From NCBI GenBank assembly GCA_945897795.1, contig CAMDFT010000004.1, positions 18,538 through 82,537 on the forward strand: 64,000 nucleotides of DNA, written 5' to 3'. A program made the translations under genes and the position numbers. Position 1 is the stretch's first letter. The number at the start of each line of letters is the position of its first letter. The DNA comes from Limnohabitans sp. Rim8. Its GTDB lineage: Bacteria; Pseudomonadota; Gammaproteobacteria; Burkholderiales; Burkholderiaceae_C. Positions 36,015-46,591 of this stretch are shown piece by piece. The notes under the pieces were generated by a model. The model ran no database searches and had not been told where the DNA came from. It worked only from the letters and a program-made list of their open reading frames with translations.

Positions 36015-36071
36015 TGATAGCTGAAGCTTTTGCCAGAGAGCTGATGCAAACTGGCCAAGTGCTACAAAACT

Positions 36072-36147
36072 TGGCGACCCTACGGGGATTCGAACCCCGG
36101 TACTCACCGTGAAAGGGTGATGTCCTAGGCCTCTAGACGATAGGGTC
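36072..36147 (-). tRNA. tRNA-Glu (TTC anticodon)
   Basis: A 76-nt minus-strand tRNA with acceptor GACCCTA/TAGGGTC, encoded CCA, T-loop GTTCGAATC and anticodon loop CTTTCAC giving TTC. It lies downstream of gltX, whose product charges this tRNA. Confidence 0.97.
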
Positions 36148-36185
36148 ATAACCTGGACGGATTCTTTCGAATCATCTCGACACTT

Positions 36186-36261
<76 letters not shown>

Positions 36262-36336
36262 TTTGGTACAACGTTGCGCATTGCTGCTGGACCGTTATGC
36301 CTCGTTGGTGTCGAGACCCGAATTATAGACAGAAAT

Positions 36337-37746
36337 TCAGGCGTTTTTCAAGCGCTGTAGAATTTTTTCACGGTGACTCAAGGCCAGCACCGCGTCCAGT
36401 GAGGGGGTCTGTGCAGTGCCCATCACCAACACCCGAACCGGCATGGCCAAGAGCGGCATTTTGAGACCGGTTTCAGTCAAGGTTTCTTTGACCATGGCCG
36501 CAATCGATGCCTTGTCCCAAGCACATGCCGCTAACTTGTCGGCCAACAAGGCCAGCGCCGGTTTGACGGCATCGGTCACATGCAAAGTCTTTTCCTCAGC
36601 ATTGGGCACCACGTCCAAATAGAAGGCTGAAATCCATTGCGCCAAAACCACCAGCGTGTCGCAACGGTCTTTGAACAAACCGCAGATGCTGGCCAAGCGC
36701 TCGTCGGCCACCACCGACAACTTGGCCAAGAAAGGCTGAACATGCCGGGCCAGTTCGGCGTCGTCCATGGCCTTGAGGTGTTGGGCGTTGACCCACTTGA
36801 GTTTGGCTTCGTCAAACTGCGCAGCGCTGCGGCCCAAGTGGTCCAGATTGAACCACGCCAGAAACTGCGCGCGGCTGAAAATTTCATCGTCGCCGTGGCT
36901 CCAGCCCAAGCGTGCGAGATAGTTGACCATGGCATCGGGCAAATAGCCTTCGTCGCGGTAGGCGGTCACGGCTTTGGCCCCGTTGCGCTTGCTCATCTTT
37001 TCACCCTGCTCGTTCAGCACTGTGGGCAGATGGGCATACACCGGGGGGACTTTGCCCAGGGCGTGAAAGATGTTGATCTGGCGCGGGGTGTTGTTCACAT
37101 GATCGTCACCACGGATGACGTGCGTGATTTGCATGTCGATGTCGTCCACCACCACACAGAAGTTGTAGGTGGGCGTGCCGTCAGGCCGCGCGATGACCAG
37201 ATCGTCCAGCTCGTCGTTGCTGATCTCGATGCGGCCTTTGACTTTGTCGTCCCAAGCCACCACACCTCCCATCGGGTTATTGAAGCGCAGCACAGGCTTC
37301 ACGCCTTCGGGAATTGCAGGCAAGGTTTTGCCCTCAGCTGGACGCCAAGTGCCGTCATAGCGAGGCTTTTCCTTGTTGGCCATTTGGCGCTCACGCAGCG
37401 CGTCCAAGGCTTCCATGCTCATGTAGCAGGGGTAAACATGGCCTGCGGCAATCAGCTCAGCCAAGACCGCCTTGTAGCGGTCCATGCGTTGCATTTGATA
37501 AAACGGGCCTTCGTCGTGGTTGAGCTCCAACCACGCCATGCCTTCGATGATCACGTCCACAGACGCTTGCGTGGACCGGTCCAGATCGGTGTCTTCGATG
37601 CGCAAAATAAAGTCGCCACCCGTAGCACGGGCAAAGGCCCAGGGGTACAAAGCCGAGCGGATGTTGCCCAAATGAATGAAGCCTGTAGGCGATGGGGCAA
37701 AGCGGGTGCGGGTGCGTGCAGGCGCGCTAGAAAGGGTGTTGGTCAT
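36337..37746 (-). CDS. gltX: Glutamyl-tRNA synthetase
   Basis: GltX charges tRNA-Glu with glutamate. The class I signatures are HLGN (in [19 protein letters not shown]) and KMSKR in [12 protein letters not shown]. The ATG at 37746 gives 469 residues, matching the ~470 norm; the track start is seven codons out. It begins one base after the metZ stop and is followed by tRNA-Ala, Glu and Asp genes in the same direction, so enzyme and substrate tRNA may share a transcript. Confidence 0.97.
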   Translation of the reverse strand: MTNTLSSAPARTRTRFAPSPTGFIHLGNIRSALYPWAFARATGGDFILRIEDTDLDRSTQASVDVIIEGMAWLELNHDEGPFYQMQRMDRYKAVLAELIAAGHVYPCYMSMEALDALRERQMANKEKPRYDGTWRPAEGKTLPAIPEGVKPVLRFNNPMGGVVAWDDKVKGRIEISNDELDDLVIARPDGTPTYNFCVVVDDIDMQITHVIRGDDHVNNTPRQINIFHALGKVPPVYAHLPTVLNEQGEKMSKRNGAKAVTAYRDEGYLPDAMVNYLARLGWSHGDDEIFSRAQFLAWFNLDHLGRSAAQFDEAKLKWVNAQHLKAMDDAELARHVQPFLAKLSVVADERLASICGLFKDRCDTLVVLAQWISAFYLDVVPNAEEKTLHVTDAVKPALALLADKLAACAWDKASIAAMVKETLTETGLKMPLLAMPVRVLVMGTAQTPSLDAVLALSHREKILQRLKNA

Positions 37747-37747
37747 A

Positions 37748-38959
37748 TCAAAGGGTGTCGAGACCACGGGACAGGTCTTTCTGAATGTCTTGTGGGTACT
37801 CCAAGCCCACCGCCACGCGGATCAGGCCTTGGCCAATGCCTGCAGCTTGGCGCTGCGCTTCGGTCAGGCGACCGTGCGAGGTGCTGGCGGGGTGCGCTAC
37901 CAAGGTTTTGGTGTCGCCCAAGTTGGTGGACAGCGAGAGCATTTGCATCTGGTCCAACACATGAAAGGCCCGCTGCCGTGCTTGTTCAGGGCCATCGGCC
38001 TTCACGTCAAACGAAAGCACCGCACCGCCCAAGCCCGACATCTGGCGCATGGCCAAGTCGTGCTGTGGGTGGCTGGCCAAACCAGGGTAATGCACGCGGG
38101 CCACCGCGGGATGCTTTTCCAGCCACTCGGCCAACATTTGCGCACGGGCTGATTGGGCCCGCATCCGCAGGTCCAGCGTCTCGAGGCCCTTGAGCACCAC
38201 CCAGGCATTGAAGGGCGCGAGCGTCATGCCGCCACTTTTGAGCACGGGCAAAAACTTTTCAGTGATCATCTGCTGTGGGGCGCACAGCGCGCCCGCCATC
38301 ACGCGGCCCTGTCCGTCCAAATACTTGGTGCCCGAGTGCGTGATGATGTCGGCCCCCATCTGTGCGGGTCGTTGCAAAGCGGGCGTGGCAAAGCAGTTGT
38401 CCAGCGCAAACAAAGCGCCTGCGTTGTGGGCGATGTCGGCCAGCGCCTGAATGTCGCACACCTCGGTCAGCGGGTTGGTGGGGGTTTCGGCAAACAACAA
38501 GCGCGTGTTGGGACGGACGGCCGCTTGCCATTCTTTCAAATCGGTTTGCGAAACAAAACTGGACTCCACGCCAAACTTGGCGAGGTCCGAGCCAATCAGC
38601 TTGATGGTCGAGCCAAACATGGAGCGTGAGCACACCACATGGTCGCCCGCCTTCAAGAGCCCCATGCACATCATCAAGATGGCGGACATGCCCGAGGAAG
38701 TTCCCATGGCGGCTTCGGTGCCCTCGAGGGCCGCCAAGCGGATTTCCATGCTGGTGACCGTGGGGTTGCCGTAGCGGCCATAGGTGTAGCCCTCTTCGTC
38801 GCCCGCAAAACGGCGGGCGGCAGATTCGGCTGTGGGTTGCACGTAACCGCTGGTCAAGTACAGCGCTTCGGAGTTTTCGCCATACTGGCTGCGCTCAACC
38901 GCGGCACGCACAGCCAGGGTTTCGATGTGCAAATCGTCAAATCGGGAGGGTTCGGTCAT
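37748..38959 (-). CDS. metZ: O-succinylhomoserine sulfhydrylase
   Basis: MetZ makes homocysteine directly from O-succinylhomoserine and sulfide in methionine synthesis. It is a PLP enzyme of the cystathionine gamma-synthase family; the Schiff-base lysine is Lys212 in [13 protein letters not shown]. Length 403 fits. [13 protein letters not shown], near residue 60, is the conserved PLP-phosphate region. MetZ rather than MetB is favoured by the downstream position after purF seen in beta/gamma-proteobacteria. It lies 9 nt after purF and abuts gltX. Confidence 0.94.
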   Translation of the reverse strand: MTEPSRFDDLHIETLAVRAAVERSQYGENSEALYLTSGYVQPTAESAARRFAGDEEGYTYGRYGNPTVTSMEIRLAALEGTEAAMGTSSGMSAILMMCMGLLKAGDHVVCSRSMFGSTIKLIGSDLAKFGVESSFVSQTDLKEWQAAVRPNTRLLFAETPTNPLTEVCDIQALADIAHNAGALFALDNCFATPALQRPAQMGADIITHSGTKYLDGQGRVMAGALCAPQQMITEKFLPVLKSGGMTLAPFNAWVVLKGLETLDLRMRAQSARAQMLAEWLEKHPAVARVHYPGLASHPQHDLAMRQMSGLGGAVLSFDVKADGPEQARQRAFHVLDQMQMLSLSTNLGDTKTLVAHPASTSHGRLTEAQRQAAGIGQGLIRVAVGLEYPQDIQKDLSRGLDTL

Positions 38960-38968
38960 GTTGCGGTC

Positions 38969-40483
38969 TCACACGCTGGCGTTGGGCAAAGCCAAACGCG
39001 AATTGTCTTCATCACCCTCTTCGGCTTGAGGGCGGGTTTGGTTCAAACGGCTGATGTCGTCGGCAGAAATATCGCCCGTCACGTACACCCCATCAAAGCA
39101 AGACGCGTCGAAATCAGACAATGCACCCGCCGCGTTGACACGCGCTTGGGCCACGGCCGTTTTCATGGCGTCCACGTCTTGGTAAATCAGGGCGTCACAG
39201 CCAATGATTTGACGGATTTCTTCGATGCTGCGGCCGTGCGCCACCAGCTCTTGGCTGGTCGGCATGTCGATGCCATACACGTTGGGGTAGCGCACGGGGG
39301 GCGCTGCGCTGGCCATGTAGACCTTGCGCGCACCCGCGTCACGCGCCATCTGAACGATCTCGCGGCTGGTGGTGCCGCGCACAATCGAGTCATCTACCAG
39401 CAGCACATTGCGGCCCTTGAATTCGCTCACGATGGTGTTGAGTTTTTGACGCACCGACTTTTTGCGCACCGCTTGGCCCGGCATGATGAACGTGCGGCCC
39501 ACGTAGCGGTTTTTGACAAAGCCCTCGCGGTAGGGAATGCCCAACAAATGGGCCAATTGCGTGGCGCTGGGCCGGCTCGACTCGGGGATCGGGATCACCA
39601 CATCGATGTCGCTCGGCGGCAGGGTAGAAATGACGCGCTTGGCCAGCGTCTCACCCAGGTTCAAACGGGCTTGGTAGACCGAAATACCGTCCATGGTGGA
39701 GTCGGGGCGGGCCAAGTAAACGTACTCAAAAATGCAAGGGCTCAATTGCGTTTTTTCAGCGCAGGGCTGGGTGTGCATTTGCCCTTCCAGGTCGATAAAA
39801 ATGGCTTCGCCTGGGGCCACATCGCGCTCAAACTGGTGCCCCGTGCCATCCAGCGCCACCGACTCGCTGGCCAGCATGATGGAGCCGTCTTGGCCACGGC
39901 CCATGCACAAGGGACGAATGCCGTGCGGATCGCGAAAAGCCACCAGGCCATGGCCCGCAATCAAGGCGATCACCGCGTAAGAGCCTTTGACACGGCGGTT
40001 CACGCCGCGCACGGCCTCAAACACATCCATGGGTTTGAGCGGCAAACCGCGTGTGGTTTTTTCCAGCTCGTGGGCCAACACGTTGAGCAGGACTTCGGAG
40101 TCGCTGTCGGTGTTGATGTGGCGGTGGTCATTGGAAAACAACTCGGACTTGAGCGCGTGCGCATTGGTCAGGTTGCCGTTGTGCACCAGCACCAGGCCAA
40201 ACGGGGCATTCACATAAAAAGGTTGTGCTTCTTCTTCGCTGAAGGCGTTGCCCGCCGTGGGGTAACGCACCTGCCCCAGGCCGCAGTTGCCCGGCAAGCT
40301 GCGCATGTTGCGCGTGCGGAACACGTCGCGCACCATGCCCTTGGCCTTGTGCATGAAAAACTTGCGGTCCAGCTGCGTGACGATGCCCGCCGCGTCTTGA
40401 CCCCTGTGCTGCAAAAGCAACAAGGCGTCATAAATCAACTGGTTGACCGGAGCGCTGCTGACAACGCCGACAATTCCACACAT
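38969..40483 (-). CDS. purF: Amidophosphoribosyltransferase
   Basis: PurF catalyses the committed step of purine synthesis, moving glutamine amide nitrogen onto PRPP. The protein begins MCGIVGVV, so Cys2 becomes the N-terminal nucleophile after Met removal. The PRPP-binding loop VLLVDDSIVRGTTS lies near residue 360. At 504 residues it is full length. The order cvpA-purF-metZ is conserved in proteobacteria. A 39-nt gap separates it from cvpA. Confidence 0.97.
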   Translation of the reverse strand: MCGIVGVVSSAPVNQLIYDALLLLQHRGQDAAGIVTQLDRKFFMHKAKGMVRDVFRTRNMRSLPGNCGLGQVRYPTAGNAFSEEEAQPFYVNAPFGLVLVHNGNLTNAHALKSELFSNDHRHINTDSDSEVLLNVLAHELEKTTRGLPLKPMDVFEAVRGVNRRVKGSYAVIALIAGHGLVAFRDPHGIRPLCMGRGQDGSIMLASESVALDGTGHQFERDVAPGEAIFIDLEGQMHTQPCAEKTQLSPCIFEYVYLARPDSTMDGISVYQARLNLGETLAKRVISTLPPSDIDVVIPIPESSRPSATQLAHLLGIPYREGFVKNRYVGRTFIMPGQAVRKKSVRQKLNTIVSEFKGRNVLLVDDSIVRGTTSREIVQMARDAGARKVYMASAAPPVRYPNVYGIDMPTSQELVAHGRSIEEIRQIIGCDALIYQDVDAMKTAVAQARVNAAGALSDFDASCFDGVYVTGDISADDISRLNQTRPQAEEGDEDNSRLALPNASV

Positions 40484-40522
40484 ACTTTTATCCGTTCAAA
40501 AAATCGATGCACCCGGCCATGT

Positions 40523-41017
40523 TCAAGGCAAATAATCAACCAACGCTTGCGGCAACAACGGCTTGAGGCCCCTGAGCGCGAGGTCCAACCAGGCCGGGCC
40601 CACAGCACCCCGCCACCATTCCTCTTTCGACAAACCCAAGAGTTGCAAGACCACCGTCAAGGCCAACAAGAGCACCACGCCGCGCGCCAAACCAAAAACA
40701 CCGCCGAGCGCTCGGTCCACCGGGCGCAAACCCACGGTTTCCACCAGTTTTTTGACCAGCCAGGACACCAAGCCGGCCGCAAACAAGGCCACGACAAACA
40801 CCAAGGCAAATGCCACCGCGTACTGCACCTGGGCAGCGGCTTCTTTGAGAAAAGGCAAAAATGCCACGGCTTCGGCGGCCCACCACTGCGCCAAGATGAA
40901 GGCAGCCAGCCACCCGGCCAGAGACAGCACCTCGTAAACCAGTCCGCGCCACAAGCCCACCAACATGGAGGCCAACAACACCGCCAACAAAATCCAGTCG
41001 GTCAGGGCTATGGCCAT
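40523..41017 (-). CDS. cvpA: CvpA family inner-membrane protein
   Basis: CvpA is needed for colicin V secretion and bile-salt tolerance in enterics and is linked to purF. The 164-residue protein has four hydrophobic helices (residues ~5-22, 28-48, 63-85, 100-122) with the conserved DWILLAVLLASMLVGLWRGL start. GLRPVDRALGGVFGLARG in the third loop is typical. It starts one base after the SPOR gene stop, so they are cotranscribed. Confidence 0.94.
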   Translation of the reverse strand: MAIALTDWILLAVLLASMLVGLWRGLVYEVLSLAGWLAAFILAQWWAAEAVAFLPFLKEAAAQVQYAVAFALVFVVALFAAGLVSWLVKKLVETVGLRPVDRALGGVFGLARGVVLLLALTVVLQLLGLSKEEWWRGAVGPAWLDLALRGLKPLLPQALVDYLP

Positions 41018-41018
41018 G

Positions 41019-41750
41019 TCAGATTCTCAAGACGGCCGCTGGCAACTCGAGTTTGCGAACTTTGGCAGCCGCTTTTTCAGCCTCATCTCGGTTACTGAAT
41101 GGCCCTAACCGAACCCGAGTGGAGGTTTTCCCATCTTTTCCATCCACCACCTGGGTGAAGGTGCTCAACCCCGCCTGCTCCAACTTGCGGCGCACTTCGC
41201 GAACCTTGGCCAGGTCGCTGAAGGCGCCCACCTGAACCACATGCCGTTCGCCCGCAGCCTCAGGGGGCTTGCCATCCAGCAACGCCCGGGCTTTGTTGCC
41301 ATCGTCTTTGGGCTTGGCCGAAGCCTCAACCGGTTGGGTCAAGGGCTCTTGCGCTCGCGTGGGCTCATCCATACGCTCGGGCTTGGCGCTCTGTACCACT
41401 TCTTCTTTCGCATCCAACCCCTCTTGCACGGGCAAAGGTTGGGCTTCGGGCAACAAGGGTTTGGCAGGGCTGGCATCGGCAGGCAAGGCCTGCGTCACTT
41501 TCAAAGGGGCACTGGTGGGACGATCCGGGATCAGGATCGGGGTGTCCACCGCGACAGGGCGCGGTTGCGTGTCAAACATCAAAGGGAAACCGACAACGGC
41601 CAGCAGGACCAAGACCACAGCACCGATCAGGCGATGGCGGGCGCGTCGACGCACCAACTCGACGCTCTCACCCGATCCGGGCGAGACCGTTTCGGCAGAG
41701 GCTGGAGATGAGGCCGCTTGACCCGGAAAACGGAACTTGAAAAACGCCAT
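41019..41750 (-). CDS. SPOR-domain membrane protein (DedD-like)
   Basis: A single-pass inner-membrane protein with a C-terminal SPOR domain that binds denuded peptidoglycan at the division septum. The membrane helix is near residues 40-58 (LIGAVVLVLLAVVGFPLMF). A Pro/Ala/Lys-rich linker spans ~60-160, and the SPOR domain begins at HVVQVGAFSDLAKVREVRRK. Length 243 fits DedD of betaproteobacteria. It lies 9 nt after folC and directly before cvpA, the conserved folC-dedD-cvpA-purF order. Confidence 0.93.
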   Translation of the reverse strand: MAFFKFRFPGQAASSPASAETVSPGSGESVELVRRRARHRLIGAVVLVLLAVVGFPLMFDTQPRPVAVDTPILIPDRPTSAPLKVTQALPADASPAKPLLPEAQPLPVQEGLDAKEEVVQSAKPERMDEPTRAQEPLTQPVEASAKPKDDGNKARALLDGKPPEAAGERHVVQVGAFSDLAKVREVRRKLEQAGLSTFTQVVDGKDGKTSTRVRLGPFSNRDEAEKAAAKVRKLELPAAVLRI

Positions 41751-41759
41751 GGCAGGTGC

Positions 41760-43049
41760 TCAGGGGCTGAGGTGTTTGGCTTGCAGACGCGGAATGCCGT
41801 TTTGCAAAACACCGCCCACGGTATAGAAGGAGCCAAAGACGACGATTCTATCAGCCGGGTCTGCGGCTTCGATGGCCGCCTGCAGGGCCTGCATAGGGTG
41901 GGCGTGAGCGCTGGAAGCAACATCTGTGCGGGTGTTTTGTGCCTGCCAAGCGTGCTGCAAATCGGCCGCTTTGGCGGCACGGGGCAAGGGCAAATCGGTG
42001 AAATACCATTTGTCCACCATCGGGTTGACCTTTTGCAGCATGGGCAATAGATCTTTGTCGGCCATGGCCCCAAAAACCGCGTGGGTGGTGGGATAAAAAC
42101 CCATGGCGTCCAGGTTGGCCGCCAGCGCCGCCACCGAATGCGGGTTGTGTGCCACATCCAGCACCAAAACCGGCTGCCCTGGCACGATCTGGAAGCGCCC
42201 GGGCAACTTCACCATGGCCAGACCGTTGCGCACAGCCTGGGCGGCAATGGGAATGCGCTGGCGCAAGGCTTCCAGCGCGGCCAGCACGCCCGCGGCGTTG
42301 ATCAGTTGGTTGGCCCCGCGCAGCGCCGGGTAGGCCATGCCGCTGTAACGGCGATCGCGCCCCGCCCAGGCCCACTGTTGCTTGTCGCCCGAAAAATTGA
42401 AATCCCGGCCAAACAGCCAGAGCTCGGCCCCCACGGCGGCGGCATGATCGATCACGCTTTGCGGTGGCACCGGGTCACTCACGATCACCGGCCGCCCGGC
42501 ACGCATGATGCCCGCCTTCTCGAAACCAATGCGCTCGCGGTCTTTGCCCAAAATGGCCATGTGGTCCAGATCGATGCTGGTGATCACCGCGCAATCGGCG
42601 TCGATGATGTTGACCGCGTCCAGCCGCCCGCCCAAGCCGACTTCCAAAATGGCCACGTCCAAATGGGCCTGAGCCATCAGGCTCAGGATGGCCAGCGTGC
42701 TGAACTCGAAATAAGTCAGGCTGACATCGCCTCGGACCGCCTCGACAGCCGCAAAAGCTTCGGCGAAAGCTTCGGGCGAGGCCGACTCGCCGTGCAGGCG
42801 GCAGCGTTCTTCAAAATCAACCAAATGTGGCGAGGTGTAAACACCTGTGCGGTAACCGGCTTGCAGCAGCACCGCCTCCAGCATGGCGCAGGTCGAGCCC
42901 TTGCCGTTGGTGCCCGCCACGGTGATCACCGGGCAGTCAAAACGCAGCGCCATGCGGTCGGCCACGGTTTTCACGCGGTCCAGCCCCATGTCAATGGCCA
43001 CCGGGTGTAACTGCTCGCACCAGTCGAGCCATTCCTGTAGAGTCTTCAT
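41760..43049 (-). CDS. folC: Dihydrofolate/folylpolyglutamate synthase
   Basis: FolC adds glutamate to dihydropteroate and to folates. The ATP-binding loop is VAGTNGKGSTCAMLE near residue 45. The Mur-ligase-like motifs LEVGLGGRLDAVN and DHMAILG follow, and DVAHNPHSVAALAANL is in the C-terminal domain. At 429 residues the length is normal. It heads folC-SPOR-cvpA-purF-metZ-gltX, with gaps of 9 nt or less except 39 nt before purF. Confidence 0.97.
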   Translation of the reverse strand: MKTLQEWLDWCEQLHPVAIDMGLDRVKTVADRMALRFDCPVITVAGTNGKGSTCAMLEAVLLQAGYRTGVYTSPHLVDFEERCRLHGESASPEAFAEAFAAVEAVRGDVSLTYFEFSTLAILSLMAQAHLDVAILEVGLGGRLDAVNIIDADCAVITSIDLDHMAILGKDRERIGFEKAGIMRAGRPVIVSDPVPPQSVIDHAAAVGAELWLFGRDFNFSGDKQQWAWAGRDRRYSGMAYPALRGANQLINAAGVLAALEALRQRIPIAAQAVRNGLAMVKLPGRFQIVPGQPVLVLDVAHNPHSVAALAANLDAMGFYPTTHAVFGAMADKDLLPMLQKVNPMVDKWYFTDLPLPRAAKAADLQHAWQAQNTRTDVASSAHAHPMQALQAAIEAADPADRIVVFGSFYTVGGVLQNGIPRLQAKHLSP

Positions 43050-43099
43050 AGGCGGCGATTGTCGCCCAGTCTTGTCACATTTAACTTCGTCAAACCCCC

Positions 43100-43444
43100 A
43101 TGGACCCCATTGTTTACGGCATTCCCAATTGCGACACCGTCAAAAAAGCCCGCACCTGGCTGGCCGATCACGGCTTGAACGCGGTCTTTCACGATTTCAA
43201 AAAACAAGGCGTGCCCGAAACGCAGCTGGACACTTGGCTGACCGCTGTGGGCTGGGAAACCCTGCTCAACCGCAAAGGCACCACTTGGCGCAAACTGGAC
43301 GCTGCCGTGCAAACGGGCGTGACGGGCCGCGAAAGCGCCAAAAAGGTCATGCTGGCGCATGCCAGCACCATCAAACGGCCGGTCATTGCCTGGCCCTCGG
43401 GTCGGGTCACCGTGGGCTTCACGCCAGACCAATGGCCTGTCTGA
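43100..43444 (+). CDS. ArsC/Spx-family protein (YffB-like)
   Basis: A 114-residue thioredoxin-fold protein of the ArsC family. It begins with YGIPNCDTVKKARTWL, carrying a single cysteine and the family N-terminal pattern, and ends near IKRPVIAWPSGRVTVGF, the ArsC C-terminal signature. Many such proteins are annotated arsenate reductases without evidence; no ars genes are nearby, so I keep it to the YffB-type subgroup. It is divergent from folC with 50 nt between. Confidence 0.9.
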   Translation: MDPIVYGIPNCDTVKKARTWLADHGLNAVFHDFKKQGVPETQLDTWLTAVGWETLLNRKGTTWRKLDAAVQTGVTGRESAKKVMLAHASTIKRPVIAWPSGRVTVGFTPDQWPV

Positions 43445-43537
43445 GAAAAAACAGGGCATCAACTTTACGTTTCAGCCATAAAGAACCGGGCATCCAACGC
43501 TAAACTCGTTCACATTGATTTGACGGAGAAACCGATC

Positions 43538-44197
43538 ATGAAAACCCTGATGACCACATTTTTACTGGCAGCCACCGGTCTGACGCAGGCCCAGGAAGTC
43601 GGCCAAGTGATCTCTCGCACCGCGGTGTACCAACAAGTCGCCGTGCCACGCCAAACCTGCACGCAAACCCCCGTGGCCGTGCAAAACACCACATCCGGCG
43701 CAGGGGCCCTGATGGGCGCCATCGCCGGTGCTGCGGTCGGCAACCAGGTCGGGGGCGGCTCGGGCCGCGCCTTGGCCACCGTGGCCGGCTTCATGGGTGG
43801 CGCCATCTTGGGCGACCGCATCGAAAATCCCGGCAGTCAGATTCAAAATCAAACCACTTGCACCACCCAGACCGTTTACGAAAACCGCTTGAGCGGTTAC
43901 AACGTGGTGTACGAATACGCTGGCAAGCAATACAGCGTGCAACTGCCGCAAGACCCAGGCCCCACCATCCAGTTGCAAGTCACCCCCATCGTCCCGCCCC
44001 TGTCTGCAGCGCCCACGGATACGGTGGTGACCACCACCACCGCGCAGGCCCCCGTCATCACCGAATCCCGTGTGTTGTACGTGCCCACCCCGGTTTACCG
44101 CAGCTACCCCCCGGTCTACACCAACATCAATTTGGGTTGGGGCTGGAGCAATGGCCACGTTCACAGCCGCCGCCACGGCCACGGCCAGTGGCGCTGA
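43538..44197 (+). CDS. Glycine-zipper 2TM-domain exported protein
   Basis: The ATG at 43538, with GGAGA eight bases upstream, gives a signal peptide MKTLMTTFLLAATGLTQAQ and a 219-residue precursor. After a QEVGQVISRT start, the glycine-zipper segment GALMGAIAGAAVGNQVGGGS reaches into GFMGGAILGDR, the 17-kDa-antigen-like Rick_17kDa/2TM motif that associates with the outer membrane. The C-terminus is rich in His, Arg and Trp (WSNGHVHSRRHGHGQWR) and may bind metal, which is inference. No lipobox cysteine is seen at the cleavage site. Confidence 0.85.
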   Translation: MKTLMTTFLLAATGLTQAQEVGQVISRTAVYQQVAVPRQTCTQTPVAVQNTTSGAGALMGAIAGAAVGNQVGGGSGRALATVAGFMGGAILGDRIENPGSQIQNQTTCTTQTVYENRLSGYNVVYEYAGKQYSVQLPQDPGPTIQLQVTPIVPPLSAAPTDTVVTTTTAQAPVITESRVLYVPTPVYRSYPPVYTNINLGWGWSNGHVHSRRHGHGQWR

Positions 44198-44275
44198 AAG
44201 CCCCTGATCACCGCTCACCGCCGATCCCAGATCCGATCGGCCGTCTGGCCTAAAATGACGGGTTGACCGGCCACC

Positions 44276-44302
44276 AAGGGCGTCTACAGACGCCCTTTTC
44301 CA
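44276..44302 (+). terminator. Hairpin with T-run before ppnP
   Basis: A perfect 9-bp stem (AAGGGCGTC/GACGCCCTT, TACA loop) runs into TTTTCC. It lies 79 nt after the glycine-zipper gene and 38 nt before the ppnP start, so it either ends the former or attenuates the latter. Confidence 0.75.
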
Positions 44303-44340
44303 TTGACGCGGGATGGACCCGCCCCTTTGAAGCATCACCC

Positions 44341-46021
<1,681 letters not shown>

Positions 46022-46038
46022 TTTTTGCTGTCCCAATG

Positions 46039-46066
46039 AAAAACGGCCTTCGGGCCGTTTTTTTTG
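46039..46066 (+). terminator. Terminator after argG
   Basis: A perfect stem AAACGGCC/GGCCGTTT with TTCG tetraloop followed by a run of T, 19 nt after the argG stop. Confidence 0.95.
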
Positions 46067-46082
46067 TCTGGTTCTGTCGCTG

Positions 46083-46250
46083 TTACCGCCTTGTCACTGC
46101 GGCCAGCCGGCCAGCCTCATACTCGCTTCGCTCGCCAAATCGGCTGGTCCGGCAGGCCTCAGTGACAAGGCTACAAGATTGGCCTATTTTGCTTAATGAG
46201 CGGGCCCCCTCCCGGTCCGCAATGGCCTCGGGAGTCCAAAACAAATCCAT
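46083..46250 (-). pseudogene. Truncated RelE/ParE-type toxin after the antitoxin
   Basis: The frame starts with an ATG overlapping the antitoxin stop by one base (TGATG), as in intact toxin-antitoxin operons. Its first residues MDLFWTPEAIADRE match the N-terminus of RelE/ParE-family toxins (typically W-PEA--DRE-I). After about 14 residues the homology ends and the ORF continues to residue 55 into the adjacent hairpin element (RFGERSEYEAG). The full toxin would be ~90-100 residues with a catalytic C-terminus, so this product is very unlikely to be active. I infer a deletion or insertion at about 46205. Confidence 0.7.
46089..46170. repeat. Hairpin element 1 (82-nt imperfect palindrome with shared core)
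   Basis: Outer arms CCTTGTCACTG and CAGTGACAAGG pair perfectly and continue inward with three mismatches/bulges for a ~28-bp stem. The core at 46115-46145 is a 31-nt sequence repeated exactly, inverted, at 46618-46648. The core contains GCGAGCGAAGCG, a 12-mer also found in the repeats inside hrpA. Confidence 0.85.
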
Positions 46251-46537
46251 CAGCCAGCCGCTTCAAGCTTGCTGCGAGTGGCTGCACGACGCGCCGCGAA
46301 TTGCGCCTCGACATCCGCTGCGGAAACCAGATTTCCGGCATTGGCCGAATCCAGTCCCGCCTGAACCTGCTGACGAAACCAGACCTCATGGTCGGTCGAT
46401 GCCTGTTGTTGCAAAACAAATTCACGCATGAAATCACGGAGCAGTTGTGCACCGCTGCGATCCCGCCCTTTGGCCGCCAAGGTGAACTGTTTTTTCAACG
46501 ATTCCTCGACCCGAAAAGTAAACGTTGCATCACTCAT
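46250..46537 (-). CDS. Ribbon-helix-helix antitoxin-like protein
   Basis: A 95-residue protein starting MSDATFTFRVEESLKKQFTL, where the TFTFRV strand and following helices form a ribbon-helix-helix DNA-binding domain. The C-terminal part (residues ~50-95) is charged and helical, as expected for a toxin-wrapping tail. The class is RelB/ParD-like and such genes pair with RelE/ParE toxins; here the partner is cut to its first ~14 codons, leaving the antitoxin orphaned. Upstream ATGTA/TACAT arms (46547-46568) may be its operator. Confidence 0.82.
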   Translation of the reverse strand: MSDATFTFRVEESLKKQFTLAAKGRDRSGAQLLRDFMREFVLQQQASTDHEVWFRQQVQAGLDSANAGNLVSAADVEAQFAARRAATRSKLEAAG

Positions 46538-46546
46538 AGAAGCCTT

Positions 46547-46568
46547 ATGTATTACAAAGAAAGTACAT
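46547..46568. promoter_or_regulatory. Possible antitoxin operator
   Basis: An inverted repeat ATGTA-N12-TACAT begins 10 nt upstream of the antitoxin ATG, where RHH antitoxins usually bind to repress their own operon. The short arms make chance occurrence possible. Confidence 0.35.
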
Positions 46569-46591
46569 GGTAGCACTTCGCAAAGAATTCA

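Noticed and set aside
36637-38193. 518-residue plus-strand ORF antisense to gltX and metZ
   Set aside because: Shadow frame across two well-identified genes.
38639-41098. 819-residue plus-strand ORF antisense to metZ, purF and cvpA
   Set aside because: It mirrors strong genes on the other strand, has Gly/His/Arg/Val-rich low-complexity composition and no recognisable domain; a shadow of GC-rich codons.
43100-43444. Arsenate reductase arsC
   Set aside because: No arsenic-resistance genes nearby and only the YffB-type pattern is visible; kept as ArsC-family without the symbol.
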